Source: Bacteroides thetaiotaomicron VPI-5482 (GTDB taxonomy: Bacteria; Bacteroidota; Bacteroidia; Bacteroidales; Bacteroidaceae). From it: a DNA stretch of 64,000 nucleotides. The number at the start of each line of letters is the position of its first letter. Positions within the stretch are counted from its first letter, which is position 1. The notes under the pieces were generated by a model. That model saw nothing but the letters and a program-made list of their open reading frames with translations, made no database searches and was not told where the DNA came from. Shown here piece by piece: positions 54,459-64,000 of the stretch. The stretch lies in contig NC_004663.1 in the NCBI RefSeq assembly GCF_000011065.1, positions 2,976,001-3,040,000 of the forward strand, read 5' to 3'. Both the position numbers and the translations under genes were made by a program.

Positions 54459-54554
54459 CTAGATCTTTTCAAACCAGTCTACGCATTTCCAAAATAGCCA
54501 GAAGCAGGCAAAGCCGCTCAAGAGGCAAAAAACAAATGATAGTGTTATCTCCAT
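54459..54554 (-). CDS. Possible small membrane protein at the head of the kdp operon
   Basis: A 31-codon frame encoding one hydrophobic helix (EITLSFVFCLLSGFACFWLF, then WKCVDWFEKI). It lies 21 bp upstream of kdpF in the same direction and ends with TAG. A single helix flanked by charged ends and the position in front of kdpF support a real small gene. No homology is recognised and chance cannot be excluded at this length. Confidence 0.5.
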   Translation of the reverse strand: MEITLSFVFCLLSGFACFWLFWKCVDWFEKI

Positions 54555-54929
54555 GTCTTTAATCTTTTAAATATTTATTATTATAATACTTGCAATGTAT
54601 TATGCCAAATGCGTGCCAAAACTCTAAAAGAAATGGCAATAAATTGATTATCAAACATATATAAAGAAGAAGGAAATATATAATAACAGAGTCGACCTTT
54701 CCATTTTGAAAAAGTAGTTCAATTTTGAAAGGGTATTTAGTCTTGGCAGAATATGGGATTTTAAATAAAACAGAAGGAAAAAGAATGAAATTGAAGGAAA
54801 AAGAGGCTGAAAAGGATACTGAAAAATAGTATTATAAAAGATTGTCCGGTCGTTTATTTTTTAGCAGAACAGGAGATTTGAAGTATGTGGATGATGTGTA
54901 CTTAAATTCCGAAAGTATCAAACACAATA
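54555..54929. other. Upstream region of the kdp operon, no gene
   Basis: 375 bp of AT-rich DNA. It contains two direct copies of ATTTTGAAA (54703-54711 and 54722-54730) in front of the kdp genes, which may be regulator sites. No standard TAnnTTTG/TTTG pair and no K+-related or c-di-AMP (ydaO-type) riboswitch is recognisable. No response regulator gene is hidden here. Confidence 0.45.
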
Positions 54930-54961
54930 AAGCCCTTCTGGTATTTCTACCGGAAGGGCTT
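54930..54961 (-). terminator. rRNA operon terminator
   Basis: AAGCCCTTCtGGTA pairs with TACCGGAAGGGCTT around TTTC, immediately after the 5S gene on the minus strand and followed by TTATTGTGTTT. Confidence 0.85.
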
Positions 54962-54970
54962 CTCTAAAAA

Positions 54971-55078
<108 letters not shown>

Positions 55079-55084
55079 ATTTCT

Positions 55085-55219
55085 TCAATTGACAATGGAC
55101 AATTGACAAATGACAATTATCGCAGCTGTCATGATAAGTTATGACATGATAAAAAGTAAAATTCAAGTATCTGTTAATCTAATTGTCAATTGTCAATTGT
55201 CATTTGTCAATTGTCAATT
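55085..55219. repeat. Inverted heptamer-repeat element in the 23S-5S spacer
   Basis: Left arm 55085-55117 is heptamers of the TTGACAA type; right arm 55181-55219 is inverse heptamers (TTGTCAA type, five in tandem). The arms are complementary over about 30 bp. A small TGTCAT/ATGACA dyad lies in the middle. It would be transcribed in the rRNA precursor as a long stem. Confidence 0.82.
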
Positions 55220-55249
55220 AAAAAAGCTAAACGTATATATCGCGATCCG

Positions 55250-58137
<2,888 letters not shown>

Positions 58138-58150
58138 CAAACTTACTTTT

Positions 58151-58178
58151 AAGTATCAGGTATTAAGTATCAGGTATT
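58151..58178. repeat. Tandem 14-bp (2 x 7) repeat at the 23S 5' border
   Basis: AAGTATCAGGTATT occurs twice in tandem, just outside the mature 23S 5' end. Each copy is itself two similar heptamers (AAGTATC, AGGTATT). No complementary arm is seen nearby. Confidence 0.6.
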
Positions 58179-58298
58179 AACCCAAAGTACTTAATAGTGT
58201 TGTACTTAAAACGTACGGTTCGATATATACTTTTAGCTCTTTACTAAATTTTACTTTTTGTACATCATGTCAAAGATCGTTTCTCTTTTCAGAGACTG

Positions 58299-58372
58299 TG
58301 GAGAATAACGGATTCGAACCGTTGACCCTCTGCGTGCAAGGCAGATGCTCTAGCCAGCTGAGCTAATCCCCC
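58299..58372 (-). tRNA. tRNA-Ala (anticodon TGC)
   Basis: The 74-base minus-strand cloverleaf starts GGGGGATTAGCTCAGCTGG, has anticodon loop CTTGCAC (TGC), and ends ATTCTCCA. It lies in the 16S-23S spacer. Confidence 0.96.
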
Positions 58373-58426
58373 AAGAGTAATTGAACATTGCAATAATGAA
58401 TTGACAACGACAATTTTTGTTCGGAG

Positions 58427-58500
58427 TAGTCCCAGGCAGAGTTGAACTGCCGACCTCTACATTATCAGTGTAGCGCTCTAACCAACTGAGCTATAGGACT
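58427..58500 (-). tRNA. tRNA-Ile (anticodon GAT)
   Basis: The 74-base minus-strand cloverleaf starts AGTCCTATAGCTCAGTTGG, has anticodon stem CTACA/TGTAG with loop CTGATAA (GAT), and ends TGGGACTA. It is the first tRNA after 16S. Confidence 0.96.
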
Positions 58501-58659
58501 AGTTCAACCTTGTCTACCTGATGTTAGACTCGGCTTCTTTCTTTTCTCTTGTTTATCTCTATCTATACTTCTATAGATGGTTGATCTATATGTTATAAAT
58601 AAACAAGTACCAGTAGTACAATAATAGAACCTATGAAATCGTTGTTACGACATCGCTCC

Positions 58660-60190
<1,531 letters not shown>

Positions 60191-60390
60191 AAAAGTATTG
60201 TTAGTCAGCATAAAGCTGATTTTTGCTCTGTTCAGGATGCCGTACAATTTATTGACTTCATTAATACCTTACGTCTCACACATATTAATATATATAAGAC
60301 AAGTATTGACGGTTCTATTTTTTTCTTGTACTACTTGTATTGTTTATCAATATTTCAAAGAACATCTTGCTTTCGTTTTAAAAGCGGGTG

Positions 60391-60422
60391 CAAAGGTAAG
60401 AGGTTTTATTTTAACTACCAAA
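60391..60422 (-). promoter_or_regulatory. rRNA promoter, 16S-proximal
   Basis: Minus strand TTTG (60419-60422) and TACCTTTG (60391-60398), 20 bp apart, followed by CACCCGC. Confidence 0.8.
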
Positions 60423-60536
60423 TGTTTTCGGAAGTTTTTTCGCTTTTCTTTTTCTATCGTTTCTCAGACTCTCTTAGCGAAAGGGAAAGAAGGTAAAGAA
60501 GAAAAACAAAACGCCTTTTCTTTGCGAATCGGACTG

Positions 60537-60569
60537 CAAAGATAAGAACTTTTAGCTTTATCTTCCAAA
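60537..60569 (-). promoter_or_regulatory. rRNA promoter, middle
   Basis: Minus strand TTTG (60566-60569) and TATCTTTG (60537-60544), 21 bp apart. Confidence 0.75.
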
Positions 60570-60664
60570 CTTTATCGGAAGTTTTTTTGTTCTTATGGTC
60601 AAGCAGTACTGCGCTTTTACACTAAGTCAATTTAACAAGGCTTTCTTCTCTTGGAAAGCGGGTG

Positions 60665-60696
60665 CAAAAGTACGCCCTTTTCAAATATGCTCCAAA
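60665..60696 (-). promoter_or_regulatory. rRNA promoter, distal
   Basis: Minus strand TTTG (60693-60696) and TACTTTTG (60665-60672), 20 bp apart, followed by CACCCGC. Confidence 0.78.
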
Positions 60697-60950
60697 CTTA
60701 AATCACTCTTTTTTTGAATTATTTTTGAGGATAGAAGCTAAAGTGTTGAATTATAAGGATGTTGTAGAACATAAAATTCTTGGATGGAGGAGGAACAGAG
60801 GAAAGGAGTGCACATTATTATATTCGCACGCGCGTTAGGTGAGTGAGCCCAGGTGGATGCACCAGGGAAATGAAGAGGAAATAGGGGGAAGAACAAAGTT
60901 TGAAAAAGAAAAAACTCTGCCATCCGCAACAATTGGATTAACATTCTTAT

Positions 60951-61191
60951 GGGGACTGACTAAAAAGTCGGTTCTACCTCTATTGGCGCTGACTAAAAAG
61001 TCAATAGTATCTTAAATCTCCTCCTTCCCGAAGGAGGAGTACCCGTAGGGGGAGGTGGTAGGTGAATACATAATCCTATCATTTACAAAGAAATAGGAAC
61101 AAACATTATTTATCCTACCACCTCGGTCTGCGACCACTCCTCCTTCCAGAAGGAGGAGAATAGAGATACTACCGACTTTTCAGTCAACCCC
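60951..61191. repeat. MITE-like repeat M, copy B, with an extra end
   Basis: The core element is about 60987-61191. Its left end TGACTAAAAAGTCAATAGTA, then TCTTAAATCTCCTCC, is an imperfect inverted copy of its right end (minus strand TTGACTGAAAAGTCGGTAGT, then ATCTCTATTCTCCTCC). The centre shares TACCCGTAGGGGGAGGTGG and CCTACCACCTCGGTCTGCG with copy A at 19.5 kb. A second copy of the end (GGGGACTGACTAAAAAGTC) precedes it at 60951. No ORF. Confidence 0.78.
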
Positions 61192-61295
61192 TACTTACGT
61201 GTCAGCCAAGCTCTCTATGAAAATAAAAAACTATAATTTGCTGTCATCTGTCACGTTATTGGGGGTAATAATTTGAATATGAGTGATTAATGAGG

Positions 61296-61356
61296 TGACA
61301 ACAGTAGGTGATGGCAGTGTGACGGCAAATTTTGCTGTCACACTGCCTTGTTGTCA
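61296..61356. repeat. Large dyad, GTGA-n-rGCA family, copy B
   Basis: GGCAGTGTGACGGCAAA (61313-61329) pairs with TTTGCTGTCACACTGCC (61331-61347) with one G-T pair. An outer TGACAACA/TGTTGTCA stem (61296-61303/61349-61356) adds to it. The core matches the dyads at 19300 and 63360. Confidence 0.8.
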
Positions 61357-61413
61357 ATGGTTACTTATGGGCTGTTGGTTGGTCTATACAGAGCTTTTTA
61401 GTTTCTCCCGCTT

Positions 61414-61515
61414 GAAACTTTTGTTTCTCCAGCTTGGAACTAAAGTTCCATCGGCTTGAAACTAAAGTTTCAAAGCCGTGAAAACAAGGTTTCGGACGCT
61501 TGAAAACATTGCTTC
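61414..61515. repeat. 22-bp-period palindrome array B
   Basis: Five units of a 14-bp palindrome at 61414, 61436, 61458, 61480 and 61502 (for example GAAACTAAAGTTTC and GGAACTAAAGTTCC), with 8-bp linkers such as TCCAGCTT and ATCGGCTT. A half unit (AGTTTC plus linker) precedes. The period is exactly 22 bp, as in arrays A and C. Confidence 0.88.
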
Positions 61516-61822
61516 AAGCGTAGGGAATGAGTGAAACAACCGTATGGTCCGATTAGATCGACTGTACTTCCCTAATAATGGTTGACTTGTTTATCTCTAA
61601 TAGCTGCTATGTGTTGACTAGAAATATTACTAACCCTGGCAGCTGTTTACTTTATTATTTATTATTCCTGCCTCCGGTTTACTTATTTTTTTCTTATTCC
61701 TTTAACCGGTTGACTCTTCTCTTTGAAAGAAGAAAAAAGAAAGGAACTCACCCTTTTTCCTCTTTCTATCCCGCTAGCAGGGCATTCTTGGTCTTTTCAT
61801 AAGCAAATGTACATATTTATTT

Positions 61823-62716
61823 TTAAGCAAGTGCTACATTCAGATACTTTTCTCTGTAGCTTATCCATCTTTTCCTGATAGGTCCTTGCATTTCTCCTGC
61901 CTGTACCGGGGTAAGCATATCCAAGCTCATATGAGGCCTTTCGTTGTTATAGAAGTGAACGGCTGTTGCTACAGCTTTTCTGACTTCCTGTATTGAACTA
62001 AAGCGCATTCCTTGCAGCAATTCATTCTTTATAATGCCATTCACACGCTCAGCTATGGCATTGTCCTTGGGATTGCCATCCTCTGTCATGCTGGGAAGAA
62101 TCCCGTTATGTCGTAATATGGCAATATAATCCGCACTGGCATATTGTACGCCTCGGTCGGAGTGATGGATCAAACCCTTAATCTCCTTTGCAGCTATGCG
62201 TCTGACTGCCATTTCCAGAGCTTCCACTGTGTAACAGCTTCCCAGAGTATCACCTACGCAATACCCAATGATCTCCTTCGTATAGGCGTCTGTCACCAGA
62301 GACAGGTAGCAGAACACATAACTGCCGTCAGGCAACCATATGGTAATGTAAGTGATATCACTAACCCACAGCTGATCAGGATGTTCTAATAGCAATGTCC
62401 TGGTTAAATCAGGATACTGTGGCAAGTGATGAGAGGAGTCTGTCGTACGTGGAGCCCGAAAACGTTTGCGTATTGTCAGCTTATACTTGGACAATATAGC
62501 ACAGAAACAGTCACGCCCAACAAAGGCCTGGCTGGTGCCGAACTCATTACGGTACATCAGCCAAAGTTTCATCCCCCCAATACCAGGGTCCTTTGAACGC
62601 ACACGTTTGACAAACTCAAGAACAAAACGTTCACGGGCCGAACTATCCGTACTATGGTCAACATACTTATAAAAGGCTTGCTTTGTTACACCAAACAATT
62701 TGCAAAGAGAGACCAC
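61823..62716 (-). CDS. IS3-family transposase OrfB (copy 2)
   Basis: A 297-residue DDE integrase-type domain identical in sequence to the protein at 17902-18795, with the same Asp, Asp and Glu (DD35E) residues. It is probably produced by -1 frameshifting from OrfA at the A7 run in the overlapping codons near 62767-62773. Confidence 0.95.
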   Translation of the reverse strand: MVSLCKLFGVTKQAFYKYVDHSTDSSARERFVLEFVKRVRSKDPGIGGMKLWLMYRNEFGTSQAFVGRDCFCAILSKYKLTIRKRFRAPRTTDSSHHLPQYPDLTRTLLLEHPDQLWVSDITYITIWLPDGSYVFCYLSLVTDAYTKEIIGYCVGDTLGSCYTVEALEMAVRRIAAKEIKGLIHHSDRGVQYASADYIAILRHNGILPSMTEDGNPKDNAIAERVNGIIKNELLQGMRFSSIQEVRKAVATAVHFYNNERPHMSLDMLTPVQAGEMQGPIRKRWISYREKYLNVALA

Positions 62717-62748
62717 CGTATAGGCATGCCTCCCTTTACAAAGCCTTT

Positions 62749-63111
62749 TTATTGTTTGGTACCAGCTTTTTTTCGGATAGGAAGATTAAACATCTCCTCG
62801 GCAACATCAATCATCGTATCGAAGGCGTGCGCACGCATTTTAGCATCTTTAAGCTCTGCACGTAAACGCTCATTCTCAAGACGTAAGGCAGTAATTGAGG
62901 AGGATTCATCCGAGGACTTGGGAGACTTGTTCTTTTTCATATAAGCGGATATTTCAGGATTAGAATCCTCAAAGATACGAACCCAACGCCAAAATGTAAT
63001 GCGGGCAATCCCTTTTTCTTGGGCAAAACGAGAAACTGAGAAATTCGAACGATAGAAATCGCCAAGAAGTTCAAGCTGATAAGGACTAAAGGTCATGTCA
63101 CTCTTTTTCAT
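62749..63111 (-). CDS. IS3-family transposase OrfA (copy 2)
   Basis: A 120-residue helix-turn-helix and coiled-coil protein, identical to the one at 17507-17869. It lies 55 bp inside the left end of the element. Confidence 0.92.
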   Translation of the reverse strand: MKKSDMTFSPYQLELLGDFYRSNFSVSRFAQEKGIARITFWRWVRIFEDSNPEISAYMKKNKSPKSSDESSSITALRLENERLRAELKDAKMRAHAFDTMIDVAEEMFNLPIRKKAGTKQ

Positions 63112-63166
63112 CTTTTATTCATTTTAGTTGATACTTATAGTAGTCAACCAAATCCAGGGTAAGACA

Positions 63167-63511
63167 GACAGTAGAAGCGGGGGCAATTGACCTGTTATTT
63201 CAGAAAGAAAGAGAGAAAGAAAGAATTTATCAGCCAATAATACACACGGGGGATCAGTTATTAATGACTGATTTAGCAATTATTAAGCGCTGACACATCG
63301 GAAGATAATATACTGTATATCAAGATATAACATTTAATAAAAGATACGTAATACGATTCAGCAGAGTGAGAGCAAACACTTGCTCTCACTCTGCTACCAT
63401 TGGATCTCTAACTGCTAAAACATCGATGAATAAAGGCATACAGACGAACTGTTAGAGCATGAGAGCAAAACGGCTATCAAATCACTGTGGAAAAATAAAT
63501 ATAGACGGCTA
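63167..63511. other. Intergenic interval beyond IS copy 2
   Basis: No gene. It contains one strong dyad at 63360-63395 and otherwise AT-rich sequence. Confidence 0.6.
63360..63395. repeat. Large dyad, GTGA-n-AGCA family, copy C
   Basis: AGCAGAGTGAGAGCAA pairs perfectly (16 bp) with TTGCTCTCACTCTGCT around ACAC. No T-run follows in either direction. It shares the GTGAnAGCA / TGCTnTCAC core with the dyads at 19300 and 61313. Confidence 0.75.
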
Positions 63512-64000
63512 TCATATTAAGCAAAAAACGGTCAAAAAGGGCAGGAAATAAATGATAGTACATAAGATACCTATTCCGATCCCCGTGATTTTTGTTTTAA
63601 CTGTAATATCAACAGAATCTATTTGCTTGATTTTAAACAACTTTCTTTCTACCACAAAGAATATTGTAGAGTACAAAAGTGGAAGAATATAAAAGACTAC
63701 TGGATTTAACTCTATAAAAATGGCATAAAACGGAAACATAGCTCTAAAAAAGACCATAAACACCAATGCCTGCGTTAAAATCCAATATATCTTTTTATTT
63801 TTCCAATAACTGAGTCCTGTCAGTATAACAATTATCCAGAAAAATGCCGGACAAAATACATTCTCTTTGTACTTACAAAAATCAGCAAGTCCCCCATACA
63901 TTGCATCAGCTTCGGCCATAGAATACAAAGTACGATAGTCATGAATCTCCAAACAGAGAAAAATGACTCCTGCAATAATTTCTATATAAGGAATCAATTT
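63512..64000 (-). CDS. Multi-pass membrane protein, 5' end outside the window
   Basis: At least 161 residues with four or five hydrophobic helices (IPYIEIIAGVIFLCLEIHDY at the visible start, AFFWIIVILTGLSYW, ILTQALVFMVFFRAMFPFYA, VVFYILPLLYSTIFFVV, IGIGILCTIIYFLPFLTVFC). The only in-window start is a TTG at 63997, and the frame stays open to the edge, so the true start is probably beyond 64000. No family recognised. Confidence 0.6.
   Translation of the reverse strand, partial: KLIPYIEIIAGVIFLCLEIHDYRTLYSMAEADAMYGGLADFCKYKENVFCPAFFWIIVILTGLSYWKNKKIYWILTQALVFMVFFRAMFPFYAIFIELNPVVFYILPLLYSTIFFVVERKLFKIKQIDSVDITVKTKITGIGIGILCTIIYFLPFLTVFCLI

Larger units (their letters stand above)
60191..61562. 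other. rRNA promoter region and repeat-rich interval B
   Basis: No gene. 60191-60700 is the rRNA leader and three promoters. 60740-60950 holds nothing recognisable. 60951-61191 is MITE-like repeat M with an extra end copy. 61232-61247 carries the CTGTCATCTGTCAC motif (inverse of the one at 19405). 61296-61356 is a large dyad and 61414-61515 a palindrome array, followed by IS copy 2. Confidence 0.8.
61563..63166 (-). mobile_element. Complete IS3-family insertion sequence, copy 2 (1604 bp, inverted)
   Basis: Same length as copy 1 and, as far as I compared by eye, identical, in opposite orientation. Ends: TGTACTTCCC at 61563 and GGGTAAGACA ending at 63166. GAC flanks both sides (61560-61562 and 63167-63169), a 3-bp target duplication different from copy 1. 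The two insertions are therefore independent and each is intact. Confidence 0.96.

Noticed and set aside
54700..54760. Sigma-54 promoter upstream of kdp
   Set aside because: A TTGGCAG-like stretch lacks the GC element at the required spacing and is on the wrong strand for kdp.
55085..55219. Integration (att) site with mobile DNA in the rRNA operon
   Set aside because: No integrase gene or direct repeat flanks it; the structure is fully explained by inverted heptamer arrays.

Overview
The window is chromosomal DNA from a Bacteroides. The evidence is the Bacteroides -7 promoter element (TAnnTTTG) upstream of many genes, often with a TTTG box 19-21 bp further up, together with SusC/SusD-like pairs, a hybrid two-component regulator, a split KdpD and TPP-riboswitch-controlled TonB-dependent thiamine uptake. 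The gene order (thiamine receptor, Sus-like locus, pnuT, thiamine pyrophosphokinase, thr operon) resembles what I recall of Bacteroides thetaiotaomicron. That species assignment is inference from memory, not a search.

Layout. 1-1.6 kb: 3' end of an O-acetylhomoserine sulfhydrylase gene, a small unknown gene and a MscS channel. 1.7-17.4 kb: a thiamine regulon (TPP riboswitch + TonB receptor; second TPP riboswitch + pnuT + thiamine pyrophosphokinase), split by a Sus-like locus (hybrid sensor/regulator, IPT-NHL lipoprotein, SusC, SusD, DUF1735/DUF4361-type lipoprotein) that encodes no glycan-degrading enzyme. 17.45-19.06 kb: a complete 1604-bp IS3-family element. 19.06-19.9 kb: repeat-rich, gene-free DNA. 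19.9-25.7 kb (minus strand): thrA, a phosphoglycerate-mutase-like gene in the homoserine kinase position, thrC and tag, preceded by a threonine-rich leader peptide. 25.8-31.3 kb: asparaginase, an AAA ATPase, radA and a FAD-dependent oxidoreductase carrying an in-frame repeat insertion. 31.3-34.4 kb: LuxR-type regulator and TonB receptor. 34.4-34.8 kb: AraC remnant and repeat array. 34.8-39.1 kb (minus): acetyltransferase, zinc-ribbon membrane protein, U32 protein, metA. 39.3-44.5 kb: ferredoxin, aminotransferase, ribBA, an LptF/G-type permease and a START-like protein. 44.7 kb: tRNA-Met. 44.9-46.3 kb: a GMP synthase lacking most of its glutaminase domain. 46.4-54.6 kb (minus): kdp K+ uptake operon. 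54.9-60.7 kb (minus): complete rRNA operon (16S, tRNA-Ile, tRNA-Ala, 23S, 5S) with three tandem promoters. 60.9-63.2 kb: a second repeat-rich stretch ending in an identical inverted copy of the IS element. 63.5-64 kb: part of a membrane protein gene.

How the genes work together. ThrA, the PGM-like protein and ThrC would carry aspartate to threonine. MetA (Glu111, so probably acetyl-CoA dependent) and the sulfhydrylase at the left edge form the acetyl route toward methionine. The receptor, PnuT and pyrophosphokinase take up thiamine and convert it to TPP, which feeds back through both riboswitches.

The least explained material is repetitive. There are three arrays of 14-bp imperfect palindromes at a 22-bp period (near 19.1, 34.7 and 61.4 kb). 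Two inverted-heptamer elements occur, one inside a coding region and one in the 23S-5S spacer. A MITE-like repeat is present twice, one copy interrupted by a smaller element with perfect 19-bp ends and 10-bp flanking repeats. A family of large dyads shares a GTGA-n-rGCA core. Much of this sits as a similar module beside the right end of each IS copy.
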